Positions 32,388-41,312 of a DNA stretch of 64,000 nucleotides are shown in pieces. A program made the translations under genes and the position numbers. The notes beneath the pieces were generated by a model. That model made no database searches. It had not been told where the DNA came from and saw only the letters and a list, made by a program, of their open reading frames with translations. Source of the stretch: a virus; the IMG/VR virus record IMGVR_UViG_3300009378_000007, positions 1 through 64,000 of that record; one strand, given 5' to 3'. Each line of letters opens with the position of its first letter. Position 1 is the first letter of the stretch.

Positions 32388-32550
32388 GGTTACGTCCTCC
32401 AAAATCAACAACACGACCAACACCATCCAACTCTTGGGATTCACAGTAAAAAGTCACCCGGTAGTTGTGGCCATGGAGGTGACGGCATTTGTTTTCGTGG
32501 CCAACCACGCGGTGGCCAGCGCAAAAATCGTGGTATCTGTGTGCTTTCAT
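32380..32550 (-). pseudogene. Truncated second QueD-like gene
   Basis: 56 residues, MKAHRYHDFCAGHRVVGHEN then KCRHLHGHNYRV and GRVVDFG, after which the frame ends in seven unrelated residues overlapping the full-length queD start. It keeps the N-terminal zinc histidines but lacks the rest. It has an AGGAGCCGA-like element (GGAGCCGAC), so may still be translated. Probably the remnant of a tandem queD pair. Confidence 0.7.
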
Positions 32551-32759
32551 AAGTCGGCTCCAAATTCTGTGGGGTCTTCCCCTGTTGGTGTATCCTTCAT
32601 CCATGCCTCGATATGTGCCTTGCCTTCAAAGTGACAGCTATCAAAGATGGCATACCGTCGGGCCTTTGGTTCCATGTTCTCAAGATCTTCGGCGGTAAAT
32701 ACAACTAATAGAGGACCGTCCTGGGTTGTGAAGACCTTGTTCCCTACCTTAAACAACAT
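32547..32759 (-). CDS. Small hypothetical protein
   Basis: 70 residues, MLFKVGNKVFTTQDGPLLVV, then a DSCHFEGKAHIEAWMKD segment. GGGAGA upstream, four-base overlap downstream. Unknown. Confidence 0.6.
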   Translation of the reverse strand: MLFKVGNKVFTTQDGPLLVVFTAEDLENMEPKARRYAIFDSCHFEGKAHIEAWMKDTPTGEDPTEFGADL

Positions 32760-32769
32760 TATGGTCTCC

Positions 32770-33165
32770 CTACCAGTCCTCAGCCAGACTTTCTCTCGGT
32801 GTCATTGCCTCCTGTTCTGCCTCTATATCCCTGTTGAGAGCTGCTTCTTGGGTGAAGCCTTCGGGATAACGGGCTTTCAACTTACGGATGTTCATGTCGG
32901 CAATGGCACCGAGAGAAAGGCCTGTTCCATGAGCAGCCAACGCGAGGTACCAAAGGAGGTCACCCAGTTCCTCTCGGATATTGTCAATATCCAGTTCCTT
33001 GCCGTAGAACCGATGGCGTTTGAAGGCATCCGTCAATTCACCAGCCTCAGTGACGAGCCCCATCACTCCATGTTCGAGGTCTTCCAAAGAACTGCTGGTA
33101 GTGCTGGCAGTTCTACCAGCTAACTGTTGGTACTCATTGAGAGTCAAATCTTTTGGGTTGGTCAT
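32770..33165 (-). CDS. mazG: MazG-like nucleotide pyrophosphohydrolase
   Basis: 131 residues. GLVTEAGELTDAFKRH (ExxE half) and REELGDLLWYLALAAHG (E..D half) are the metal-binding motifs of the all-alpha NTP pyrophosphatase family. Phage MazG proteins hydrolyse (d)NTPs, and a link to ppGpp levels has been proposed. Normal length for a single-domain member. Confidence 0.88.
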   Translation of the reverse strand: MTNPKDLTLNEYQQLAGRTASTTSSSLEDLEHGVMGLVTEAGELTDAFKRHRFYGKELDIDNIREELGDLLWYLALAAHGTGLSLGAIADMNIRKLKARYPEGFTQEAALNRDIEAEQEAMTPRESLAEDW

Positions 33166-34226
33166 ACGTCTACCTCTGTTTCAGCTTCTGTCGTACGTTC
33201 GATTAATTGGATCCTACTTTTGGCGGAAGGGAGTCTAACATAACCACGGCCCTCCAACTTACGGACAGCCATGGGCAGTCCCGACTTGGCCATTCCGCTG
33301 TGAGCCGACAATTCCGTTACTGTCGGCAACATTCCATGTTCATCCTGGTAGCTTAGGATGAAGCCATAGAGCTTGGCCTGGGCTTGTGGAAGCTTCCGTG
33401 TCTTAAAAAGCTCCATGGCGTCTTTCTCTGGAAACTGCCAGTAATCTGCCTTCCGCATGGCCCTCACCACAAACTTGATGTCGAAGGCATCCAAACCATG
33501 CGTTTTTGACAACAAGGCGTAACCTGGTGCCTTGCCAACCTTCTTACCTTTGACATACTCGGCCAGTGCCGCCCGTCCTTTCTGTCCAGTGTCGGTTTCA
33601 AAGAACTCCAGGATACGTGTCACCGATACAGGCGTTTTGTCATACCCTATCACACGGGCGAGCTTCTGCTCAAGTTCTTCCGGCGTCCGTTTTGATGCCA
33701 TCCAACGGAAGATCCAAATTCGAGCCTTTGCCCGGACAGTCGTGTCCGGGATGCGGTACAGGAAGGTCTGGAGGGGACTCAAGAAGGACACCCTGGTTGT
33801 GTACAACATCCGAGGGATCATGTCCACTGTTTCACGGGTCACCTCCACCTGGTGCCTATTATTAAGTCCCTTTTGGATAGCCTCGCGGATGTCATCGAAC
33901 GTCAGTTGCTGGAGTTCATATTGGTAACTATGACGCATCTCGCGGACATCTAACAGGTTGATGGGATCCAACATGTCACACTGGACGGGGTTGTCGAACA
34001 CGAATACCACCGCCCGACTCTTGTTAAACTCCCGTAGGTTTTGCAAGAACCACTGGAGCGTTGGTACCAGGACTACCAACGCACGTGGATTAATCTTTTC
34101 GTCGAACCCTAACAGTTGAGTCTTCAACCGCTTTTGTTTGGCCTCCGGGAGGCTCCTTTTGTACCGGGACACGGCTTTGGCGACAAATTCCATCCCGTGT
34201 GTTGTTACTCCATACAATGCTTTCAT
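33162..34226 (-). CDS. Protein with C-terminal winged-helix domain
   Basis: 354 residues from MKALYGVTTHG (AGGAGTCGA before the ATG). Residues about 295-350 (YGFILSYQDEHGMLPTVTEL then AVRKLEGRGYVRLP) look like a LexA/MarR-type winged helix. The first 280 residues are helical and unrecognised. Might be a DNA-binding replication or regulatory factor. Confidence 0.55.
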   Translation of the reverse strand: MKALYGVTTHGMEFVAKAVSRYKRSLPEAKQKRLKTQLLGFDEKINPRALVVLVPTLQWFLQNLREFNKSRAVVFVFDNPVQCDMLDPINLLDVREMRHSYQYELQQLTFDDIREAIQKGLNNRHQVEVTRETVDMIPRMLYTTRVSFLSPLQTFLYRIPDTTVRAKARIWIFRWMASKRTPEELEQKLARVIGYDKTPVSVTRILEFFETDTGQKGRAALAEYVKGKKVGKAPGYALLSKTHGLDAFDIKFVVRAMRKADYWQFPEKDAMELFKTRKLPQAQAKLYGFILSYQDEHGMLPTVTELSAHSGMAKSGLPMAVRKLEGRGYVRLPSAKSRIQLIERTTEAETEVDV

Positions 34227-34255
34227 ATCGACTCCTATAGATGGTCTCTGCCTTT

Positions 34256-34263
34256 TATTTACA
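34256..34263 (-). promoter_or_regulatory. TGTAAATA element (putative late promoter)
   Basis: Perfect copy spanning the stop codon of the 34259 gene, 29 bases upstream of the 34226 start. Confidence 0.65.
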
Positions 34264-34756
34264 AACAAGGTAGGACACCAGGTGTTTGTAACCTTTTAAC
34301 CTGATGACTAAATCCTGGCATTCTTATTGGCTGTCGGTCTTTAATTGGACCAAAGACTACAACTTGGTCCAAGGCAAGGGGTGACAAGGGTTCGATAACC
34401 GCCTCGTACGACCTCCTTGCGTCTAACAATAACTTGGCACCACGTTGCCCAATTATTAAGGTGTTAAAATGTCCATGTTGGAGCAGGTTCAAAGCACAAG
34501 GAATATGTGGTTTGTATTCCCCGACTGCCAAGACAGAGGCAGGAACCCTCAAAATGCCCTCACTCAAGAGGGCACTTAATGGGTGTGGTCCGGTAGGTGC
34601 CACCAATAAACACCGAGAACCTGAGGTGATACTAAGACTCTGTAGGTCACGACACACCGCCATAACCATGAGATCCCAATCCTTGTTAGACACGACGACG
34701 GGTTTTTCAAGCCCTGGAAGGAGAAAACCGCGTGATCCTACGGTTAGGCTTGACAT
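34259..34756 (-). CDS. Hypothetical alpha/beta protein
   Basis: 165 residues with alternating strands (SRCLLVAPTGPHPLSALL; FNTLIIGQRGAKLLLDA; ALDQVVVFGPIKD). This resembles a Rossmann-like fold, but no catalytic motif identifies it. Seven bases after the helicase stop. Confidence 0.55.
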   Translation of the reverse strand: MSSLTVGSRGFLLPGLEKPVVVSNKDWDLMVMAVCRDLQSLSITSGSRCLLVAPTGPHPLSALLSEGILRVPASVLAVGEYKPHIPCALNLLQHGHFNTLIIGQRGAKLLLDARRSYEAVIEPLSPLALDQVVVFGPIKDRQPIRMPGFSHQVKRLQTPGVLPCL

Positions 34757-34762
34757 GGCCCT

Positions 34763-36688
34763 TCACATAATCCTGTCGACTAACATCACAGACCCTTGAC
34801 TGTCTTCCAAACGCTCTTCCATCTCACGGTAGGCGGACCCAGCCCCTGCCACCAGAAACTCTGGTCCGTAAGCCAACGCACTGCGGGTGCGGGTAAGTAT
34901 CAGATTGTTCTCGGCCCGAGTGAGGGCGACATAAAACACCCGCCGCTCCTCCTCAACCTCTTCTGGATCGTGGAGGCTACGTTCATGTGGGAAGAAACCA
35001 GGCTGGGCACCCATCACGTAACACGTAGGGGCTTCAGCACCTTTGGCAGAGTGGGTGGTGATGATGGTTACGAGCCCATCGTTGGCATCAACACCCTTCT
35101 CGGTGATGGGGTCAATCGTGTAAGACTCCAGAAACTGGGTCAAGGTCTTGAACTTCTCGCTGAGCTTGACAACGACCTCCAGGTCCTTCCTCCTGTTTTC
35201 CCATTCGTCCTTATACTTTGCGGCCAGAATTGGATCAAAGTGCTTCCTCGCAGCGCGGAGGGCGCGTATAGGGGACTTCCGGTTCCGGGCAATACTGCGT
35301 AGGCCATCTGTGACCATTTTACGGCCCAGGATTTCATCCACTCGGTTAAGGGCTTCCCCAACATTGGCACACCGCTCAACAGCCTCTACCAACCGAGTGG
35401 ATGTTACCTGACCAATACGTGGCCACAGGTTGAGGTATCGGGTCCAGTGGATGTCAGCGCGATGTGATCGGGCGGCGCGTATCATGGACAGAAAGTCTCG
35501 GACGTGTTGTGTACCCAACAGACCTTTACCACCAATCATCCGGTAGGGAATTTTCTCGTTTAAGAGGAAGCCCTCGAGGTCACGGGCTTGGTAGGCGGTT
35601 CTTACTAGCACCATATGATCTCCCCACTTGGCACCGGCTTTATGCCGTTTGGAAATGTCCTCTTGTATCCACTGTCCTTCTACCGTCGGGTCCTGAAAGC
35701 CCCAAACCTGTGGATCATTCCCAGGGCCTCTATAGGCTTCCAGCTTCTTGTCATAGTTCAGATCGCTTTGGGCCAGCATATGGTTGGCCAAATCCAGTAT
35801 CTCTTGGGTTGAGCGGTAATTCAACTCGAGCTTGAGTTTCACGGCGTTGGGAATCTTGGCGACAAAGTTGTGGACGTTTTGGAAGTCGGCACCTCTGAAC
35901 GCGTATACGGACTGCGCATCGTCGCCTACACAAAACAGACGCACCCCGGCTTGTGCCAACTGATGAAGGATCGTCCACTGAAGGTGGTTAGTATCTTGCA
36001 TCTCGTCCACCAACATGTGGTCAAACAGACCGGCAACATAGGACCGAATACGGTTACTCCGCTTCAGCCTACGTGCCACCATGTACAGCATGTCATCGAA
36101 ATCCATGTAACCGCGGGCTTTCTTTCGGTCACTATAAGCCCGAAATATTTGGAGGATGGCCGGAATTAATGGGTGAGCCTGTTGTGGAAGGGCTTTACGC
36201 AACCATTCGGCAGGCGCGATGCCTGTGTTGCGAGCATAAGAATAGTAGTTCATGAGGTCCCAAATCTTGGGCATGTCCTCTGGTCGTTTGACAGTTCCGA
36301 GGGCGTATTTCATAAGCGTCAGCTGGTCTTCCTGGTCAATGATAACCATCTTGGTGTCAAACTTGAGCTGCTTCCAGTGCCGACGCAACATCATCATGCA
36401 AAACATGTGGAAGGTGTGTACAACGGGCCCTGCTTGCTGGTTGGTGTTCTTAGGCATCACCTGTTGAAGGCGGTCTTTCATTTCATGGGTGGCCCGTCGG
36501 GTAAACGTCAGGAGAGCAATCCTGTTGGGCCGTACCCCTTGACGCATGAGGTGTTCAGCGCGTGCCACCAAGGTTCGGGTCTTCCCGGTCCCGGCTCCAG
36601 CCAGTAACAAGACGTTTTTCTTGGGACCAAGGTAGGTGGCTGCCACCTTCTGCTCTCTGTTGAGTGTACTGATATAACTGATCGGCAT
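34763..36688 (-). CDS. UvrD/Rep-family superfamily 1 DNA helicase
   Basis: 641 residues. Walker A AGAGTGKTRTL (30-40), IALLTFTRRATHEM (motif Ia), MLVDEMQDTNHLQW (motif II), GDDAQSVYAFRGAD (motif III), LELNYRST (motif IV), TTHSAKGAEA (motif V) and RVFYVALTRAENNL (motif VI) are all present. It unwinds DNA 3'-5' in replication or repair. Motif III and VI match UvrD more than T4 Dda. AGGAGCCGA element before the start. Confidence 0.93.
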   Translation of the reverse strand: MPISYISTLNREQKVAATYLGPKKNVLLLAGAGTGKTRTLVARAEHLMRQGVRPNRIALLTFTRRATHEMKDRLQQVMPKNTNQQAGPVVHTFHMFCMMMLRRHWKQLKFDTKMVIIDQEDQLTLMKYALGTVKRPEDMPKIWDLMNYYSYARNTGIAPAEWLRKALPQQAHPLIPAILQIFRAYSDRKKARGYMDFDDMLYMVARRLKRSNRIRSYVAGLFDHMLVDEMQDTNHLQWTILHQLAQAGVRLFCVGDDAQSVYAFRGADFQNVHNFVAKIPNAVKLKLELNYRSTQEILDLANHMLAQSDLNYDKKLEAYRGPGNDPQVWGFQDPTVEGQWIQEDISKRHKAGAKWGDHMVLVRTAYQARDLEGFLLNEKIPYRMIGGKGLLGTQHVRDFLSMIRAARSHRADIHWTRYLNLWPRIGQVTSTRLVEAVERCANVGEALNRVDEILGRKMVTDGLRSIARNRKSPIRALRAARKHFDPILAAKYKDEWENRRKDLEVVVKLSEKFKTLTQFLESYTIDPITEKGVDANDGLVTIITTHSAKGAEAPTCYVMGAQPGFFPHERSLHDPEEVEEERRVFYVALTRAENNLILTRTRSALAYGPEFLVAGAGSAYREMEERLEDSQGSVMLVDRIM

Positions 36689-36696
36689 GTCGGCTC

Positions 36697-36951
36697 CTAT
36701 TGTTGACGCTCCAACCAGTCGGCGAACCGTGTAATCTCGCGGGCCAACCTGCAGAGTTTCTTGATAAACTTCCGGTGGTGTTTATCATCCGAGTAGACGT
36801 GGAGTTTAACCGAATGGTTACAATCCTTGATGTTAAGAAATGTAGTGGGTCGTAGAGTCCTACCCCAGTAGGACTCGCCGTGGAAGGCAGTAACCGAACT
36901 CGTCTGGGGCCCTTTCGGGTTCAACCATTTACGACGAACATAGGTCTCCAT
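36697..36951 (-). CDS. Small hypothetical protein
   Basis: 84 residues: WLNPKGPQTSSVTAFHGESY then TFLNIKDCNHSVKLHVY and LAREITRFADWLERQQ. Composition suggests a conserved small phage protein. Function unknown. Confidence 0.6.
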   Translation of the reverse strand: METYVRRKWLNPKGPQTSSVTAFHGESYWGRTLRPTTFLNIKDCNHSVKLHVYSDDKHHRKFIKKLCRLAREITRFADWLERQQ

Positions 36952-36954
36952 GGA

Positions 36955-37185
36955 TTACTTCTTTGGTCTGTTCGCCCGACGGCTCTTCTTTTGCTGGCAC
37001 CGCTTTTTGTTACGGATGGCCTTTTGCTTGGCGGTCAAGGTGCCGGTGGACATAGAACGGCGCCGACCTCCTTGAGACTCCTGCAACTGGGACACCATAC
37101 GTTGAGCATCATTCATGGCTATGCCGCCTTGCAACCCACCAGCCAATGCTGGAAGAAGATTAACATCCATTGGTTTATTGTGCAT
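36955..37185 (-). CDS. Small basic protein
   Basis: 76 residues, ATG at 37185 (AGGAG seven bases upstream). The C-terminal half is very basic (KQKAIRNKKRCQQKKSRRAN), so nucleic acid binding is possible. Unknown. Confidence 0.55.
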   Translation of the reverse strand: MHNKPMDVNLLPALAGGLQGGIAMNDAQRMVSQLQESQGGRRRSMSTGTLTAKQKAIRNKKRCQQKKSRRANRPKK

Positions 37186-37215
37186 CACGTTTCTCCTAGT
37201 GTGTTGGTTTCTACC

Positions 37216-37223
37216 TATTTACA
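37216..37223 (-). promoter_or_regulatory. TGTAAATA element (putative late promoter)
   Basis: Perfect copy spanning the sbcC-like stop codon, about 30 bases before the next start. Confidence 0.65.
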
Positions 37224-39687
37224 TAACAGGGATAAACCGCATCTTTTGGCCTTTCTTTTGGGCCACAAACTCCCGGGCCTGTGGGTACTCCTCGTCAGTT
37301 GGTGTAACCACAATGATGTGAGGGATCACCCTGTTGAGGGCGGGTAAGAATTCTTGGATAAACAGGTCCCGTCCACCTTCATCCATGTTAGCCGTCATCT
37401 CATCAAGCACGAGAATGTTGGTACGCTTGTTGGCCGGAATTAGGGGCAGGACACCAAGCAAAAGCAGCATATTAAACGCCCGCCCTTCCGCACCACTGAG
37501 GGACCTCACATCAGCCGTCACCGTTTTACTACCTTCTACCCTATGAAACAACACGTCAAACTTGTTCGGTCCTATCTGGAACTCGAACTCCGTTGGTTCA
37601 TGGAACAGGTGTCGAGCATAGACGTTCATATTCTGTTGTACTGTTTCTGCCAACTGTTGGACCACCAGGGACTTTAGGCCCTTAGGGGAATACGCATCAG
37701 ACAGCATCTTGAGAACAGGTAGGTCCTTGAGACGATCCTTCAATTTTTGGCCCTCCGCCTCCAGGTCCGCCAGCCTCTTGGTATCCTGTTCATACTGCTC
37801 TATCTTGACCTGTAAACGTGGGGTTCTCCGTTGAAGGTCCATCAATCGGGTTTTCTGTTGGTCAACCTTTTGTTCCAGATGCTGCCGTTTAGCCCGCAAT
37901 TTGGACACGTCTCGTGTACCGAACTGGTCCCACAGGGCCACCAACTTGGGTACCACGTAAACCAAAGACTCCAGCTGGCCGTACATCCAGCGTAGGTCCC
38001 TTAATTCGTTCTCGATTTTAGAGGGATCCGACGCTTGTTCACCCGTTCTCTTGGGTACACGTAATGCCTGTTCCTGGTTGTCAAGGTCCCACCATGCCCT
38101 CCATTTGTCGAACTCTCTGGAGCGGTCCTTTCGTTTATCTTTCTGACTGCATAGTTGATTATAATGGTCTCTCAGTTCCTGCTGTTGTTCCTTGAGGTGG
38201 TCATAGGTAATAACCTCTGGTACCTCTTGTAGCTTCTGTACCAGAGATTCCCTACGTTTACGCTTGGCACGTAACTGGCTCAAACGTTTGCGAAGGGTAT
38301 CATGGATGGATTCCGCTTGAACCTTGGACAAGTCCTGTTGACACACCGTACACTGGCCACCCTCAGCGTGTTCCATGTGTTGGGACATTAAGTGAAGGGA
38401 ACGTTTAAAGTCGCGTTCCTGCCCCCGTAGGTCCCCTAGGACCCCAGATAACTTCTGTAGGGTCCCTTGGACCCCTAACTCCTCTAGGTCCAGCCCTAGG
38501 TCCTTACACGGACCTGTTACTCGACCCAACGCCTCCCCGTATTGCTTGCGTTCTCTGCGGGCGGATTTAATCCGGCGACCTACCTTCTCATACTGGGCTC
38601 GCGTTTCTCGTAACTTGGATCGGAGGTCAGATCGTTGTTGCCGGTCCTGTTCGATCTGTTGTTGCCCATCTTTTGGAGGCTTTGATAAGCCCTTTTTCTG
38701 GCCCGTAATATGCTTGAGCTGGTCTCTGTAGGCTTTCGTAGATCGGCGCCAATGCCTCCACTCTTGGTGTGCTTCATGCTTTTGTTCTAACCCGGTTATC
38801 TTGGCCCCCAGAGAATCCCGGAACTCCAATAACTCTGAGGCGGTCATGTCAAATATAGTGATTGGGCGGTCTATTGAGGCAAGGTATTCAGCAGTCAAAC
38901 CAGATAATTTATCCAGTGCCTCTGTTTGGTGGGACACTGCCAGCCGGAGGTCTGCGATAGCCTTGTGCCTATGGTCCTGTCCTTTGACCAAGGACTTCAG
39001 TTCCTTTTGGTACCTGTCATGCCGGACCCTCAGTTGGGTAATATCAATATCCTGTACCCTACTGGTTAGCTCAACCACGTCTTTTTGTCGGCTTTCATAC
39101 ACCGCTTGTTCCGCCTGGAGTTTCCGGATTTGCTTCTGTACCCTACCCTTCAACTGGTCAAAATCATCTAAAACAAACAGGTCACTGAAGAAGGACATAC
39201 GCTGAGCAACTGTACCCATGTGGAGGACAAACGGTCTGCGACTGTCAAGGTAGACCAGGGACCAGAACTGCTCCTCATTAATAGGGACGATCTGCTGGAC
39301 CATTTCCTCGGCTATAGTCGTTGTGCGTGGTTCTAGGTTGTCTTTGTTTTTGTGTATCCGGTACTTAAGGGACGCTCCTCTCTGACCTTTCTCCAGCTCA
39401 TAGTTGTCACCGTCGATGGTCAAATCGAGTTGGATCCGGCTACCTTTACGGTGTATGTCTTTCTTGGCCCTGGATTTGTTTTGCCAGATGATGGGGGAAC
39501 TGGAATACAGCAGGTTGGGGATGGTTGAAACGAGGAGGGATTTACCACTACCGTTGGACTTCTTGAGTCCGGCTGGGACATTAAAGTTTTGGCCTCGGAT
39601 TACCGTAAGACCACGATGGTCTAGGTCAAGGGAGGCTTCCCGGTAATAAACAATATTGGCCAAACGCAAACGAGTGAACTGTATCAA
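37219..39687 (-). CDS. SbcC/Rad50-like recombination endonuclease subunit (T4 gp46-like)
   Basis: 822 residues, TTG start with GGGAG upstream. Walker A KKSNGSGKSLL (about 42-52), two long coiled coils flanking a zinc-hook CTVCQQDL (about 446-453), signature SLSGAEGRAFNMLLLLG and Walker B TNILVLDEMTANMDE. With the SbcD-like subunit at 43085-44107 it would form the exonuclease that resects DNA ends for recombination-dependent replication. Its partner is not adjacent but lies 3.4 kb upstream. Confidence 0.92.
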   Translation of the reverse strand: MIQFTRLRLANIVYYREASLDLDHRGLTVIRGQNFNVPAGLKKSNGSGKSLLVSTIPNLLYSSSPIIWQNKSRAKKDIHRKGSRIQLDLTIDGDNYELEKGQRGASLKYRIHKNKDNLEPRTTTIAEEMVQQIVPINEEQFWSLVYLDSRRPFVLHMGTVAQRMSFFSDLFVLDDFDQLKGRVQKQIRKLQAEQAVYESRQKDVVELTSRVQDIDITQLRVRHDRYQKELKSLVKGQDHRHKAIADLRLAVSHQTEALDKLSGLTAEYLASIDRPITIFDMTASELLEFRDSLGAKITGLEQKHEAHQEWRHWRRSTKAYRDQLKHITGQKKGLSKPPKDGQQQIEQDRQQRSDLRSKLRETRAQYEKVGRRIKSARRERKQYGEALGRVTGPCKDLGLDLEELGVQGTLQKLSGVLGDLRGQERDFKRSLHLMSQHMEHAEGGQCTVCQQDLSKVQAESIHDTLRKRLSQLRAKRKRRESLVQKLQEVPEVITYDHLKEQQQELRDHYNQLCSQKDKRKDRSREFDKWRAWWDLDNQEQALRVPKRTGEQASDPSKIENELRDLRWMYGQLESLVYVVPKLVALWDQFGTRDVSKLRAKRQHLEQKVDQQKTRLMDLQRRTPRLQVKIEQYEQDTKRLADLEAEGQKLKDRLKDLPVLKMLSDAYSPKGLKSLVVQQLAETVQQNMNVYARHLFHEPTEFEFQIGPNKFDVLFHRVEGSKTVTADVRSLSGAEGRAFNMLLLLGVLPLIPANKRTNILVLDEMTANMDEGGRDLFIQEFLPALNRVIPHIIVVTPTDEEYPQAREFVAQKKGQKMRFIPVM

Positions 39688-39705
39688 GGGTCGGCTCTCC
39701 CATGA

Positions 39706-39825
39706 TTAAAGCCACCAACCGATAAACAATCCTAATAGGAAGAATATGATTGGTAACACGAGGTTAGTTTGATGCCAGAGATGGACCAACGTTTTGAGGG
39801 TATAGTGTCGTCTCTTCGTTGGCAT
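39706..39825 (-). CDS. Very small membrane protein
   Basis: 39 residues, a basic N-terminus (MPTKRRHYTLK) then one membrane helix (LVLPIIFFLLGLFIGWWL). First of three consecutive single-helix proteins when read with the two upstream genes. GGTACC rather than a good ribosome site precedes it. Confidence 0.5.
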   Translation of the reverse strand: MPTKRRHYTLKTLVHLWHQTNLVLPIIFFLLGLFIGWWL

Positions 39826-39833
39826 GTAGGTAC

Positions 39834-40112
39834 CTATCTAGTTGGAGTCCCGTCAGGATTGGTTGGTTTGTTAGGTACCAGGTCTTCAGGTTGTGCCCAA
39901 CGCAGTACCGTCTCCTTTGCACAATCATAATGGGTGCCATGGAGAACGCAACCGTTCAACACCTTCCGGGGGAACAGGTAATGCCCCTTCCAGGAGAAGT
40001 TGACAACAGGGTCGGAAGCCCAACCAAATACCATACCGGCGATGAATATGGCGATGGGTATCAGGGATTTGAGCTCCATCAGGGTACGGATAACGTGGCG
40101 TCTGTCTTTCAT
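39834..40112 (-). CDS. Single-helix membrane protein
   Basis: 92 residues. Helix LIPIAIFIAGMVFGWASD (about 17-34), then a soluble tail with two Cys (NGCVLHGTHYDCAKE), possibly a disulfide outside the cytoplasm. GAGGA upstream. Related in layout to the next gene (both have FGW/GWGS after the helix). Confidence 0.6.
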   Translation of the reverse strand: MKDRRHVIRTLMELKSLIPIAIFIAGMVFGWASDPVVNFSWKGHYLFPRKVLNGCVLHGTHYDCAKETVLRWAQPEDLVPNKPTNPDGTPTR

Positions 40113-40369
40113 GGCTTTTCCTCGATTACATGCGGGTCACCCTGTTTACCATGACACTCAAGGCACTCTTCATGTTCAAGTTGTAGTTGTCGGTGCATTT
40201 TTACTAGAGGTACGTGAGTGTCTTTATGCAGGACATTAGGAGACTTGTGACCAAAGACATGTTCGTGGGAACCCCAGCCAAGAATAAGACCGCACAGGAA
40301 CACAATTACTGGGAACACGTATAGTAATTCCGCTTGCATGTAACGGAAGCTCTTTAACATCCATTTCAT
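40109..40369 (-). CDS. Membrane-anchored protein with CxxCH motif
   Basis: 86 residues. Helix LLYVFPVIVFLCGLILGWGS (about 15-34) and a His-rich tail ending in EHEECLECHGKQGDP, which has the CxxCH pattern that binds c-type haem. Positive charges precede the helix, so the tail is probably periplasmic, where haem is attached. A zinc site is the alternative. AAGGAG upstream. Confidence 0.6.
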   Translation of the reverse strand: MKWMLKSFRYMQAELLYVFPVIVFLCGLILGWGSHEHVFGHKSPNVLHKDTHVPLVKMHRQLQLEHEECLECHGKQGDPHVIEEKP

Positions 40370-41287
40370 TTACTTACTCCTTGAACGTTGTCGGTGGATA
40401 CCTGACATACGCCCAAGCCGAGCAACCAGCATTGACCTTTCAGGTGTTACAAAGGTCATCATCTCAGCCCGAGCATCCAATATTAAATTATGGACACGTA
40501 GTAATAGACCGAGGTTCCTCTTGATGTCGAACTCCCGCTTTAACATCGCCCTGTGCAGGTTCTTCCGGGATACACTGGCAAACACCGCTGGGTGTTGACC
40601 CCTGCTATCAAAATGGAGCGTGGCCCTGTCCACCATGTATTGGTTGAGGTCCATTAATTTTTGCATGAGGGGCACGAACTCCGTAGTCTTGGCTATCTCT
40701 CTGCACACTATGCGGGTACTGTTCGTGTACAGACCTACCAAGATGGCGCTTGCAATGTTATCCAAAACACTGTCAACCGTTTGGATGGCTTGGTCTTCGA
40801 TAATCTTGGACAGAGCTTCAGGTTCAACATCTGTGCCGAGCCCTGCAATGAAGGAACTGGTATTTTCCAAGATACCAATGGCGTCACGCATCTGACCACC
40901 TGACAGATTCGCCATGGCCTTAAAGTGAGGTTCCTCGAGGCCAGTAACACGTTCTCGTTTGGCAATCTGTTGGAGGCGTCGAATAATGGACTGGTGCCCT
41001 AAAGGTTTCACAGGTAAATGGTGACAACGCCCCTTGATGGCAGCCGCCAACTTCTCTGGGTTTGTGGTGCCAAGAATCCATAGGACGTGACTTGGAGGAT
41101 CCTCCAGCGGTTTCAAGAGGGCTTGCTCTGCCTGAGGCGTTAACTGGTGGCAATTTGATACCAGGACGCTATTTGTGGAGCCTTTTGGTCGAATGAAAAA
41201 ATTATGGTTCTTAGCGACACCGATATCATATACGCGTTGACACGGATTACCCAACCGCGTGACTTTTTTGACTTTAACAGTTTTCAT
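40370..41287 (-). CDS. dnaX: Clamp loader DnaX, C-terminal half, with C-terminal split intein
   Basis: 305 residues. Residues 1-45 are a C-intein: VYDIGVAKNHNFFI (block F) and VLVSN (block G, terminal Asn). The extein starts at Cys46 with CHQLTPQAEQALLKPLEDPP, the Walker B/switch region of clamp-loader ATPases, followed by ILGTTNPEKL (sensor 1) and KGRCHHLPVKPL (near the arginine finger). The C-terminal 140 residues form the collar-type domain. It must be joined in trans to the 41514-42194 product. GAGAGGA precedes the ATG. Confidence 0.92.
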   Translation of the reverse strand: MKTVKVKKVTRLGNPCQRVYDIGVAKNHNFFIRPKGSTNSVLVSNCHQLTPQAEQALLKPLEDPPSHVLWILGTTNPEKLAAAIKGRCHHLPVKPLGHQSIIRRLQQIAKRERVTGLEEPHFKAMANLSGGQMRDAIGILENTSSFIAGLGTDVEPEALSKIIEDQAIQTVDSVLDNIASAILVGLYTNSTRIVCREIAKTTEFVPLMQKLMDLNQYMVDRATLHFDSRGQHPAVFASVSRKNLHRAMLKREFDIKRNLGLLLRVHNLILDARAEMMTFVTPERSMLVARLGRMSGIHRQRSRSK

Positions 41288-41312
41288 AAATTCCTCTCAC
41301 TAATTTAGATAA

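Noticed and set aside
32380-32444. A frameshift explaining the short QueD copy
   Set aside because: No alternative frame continues the QueD fold; the following DNA is the ribosome site and start of the complete copy.
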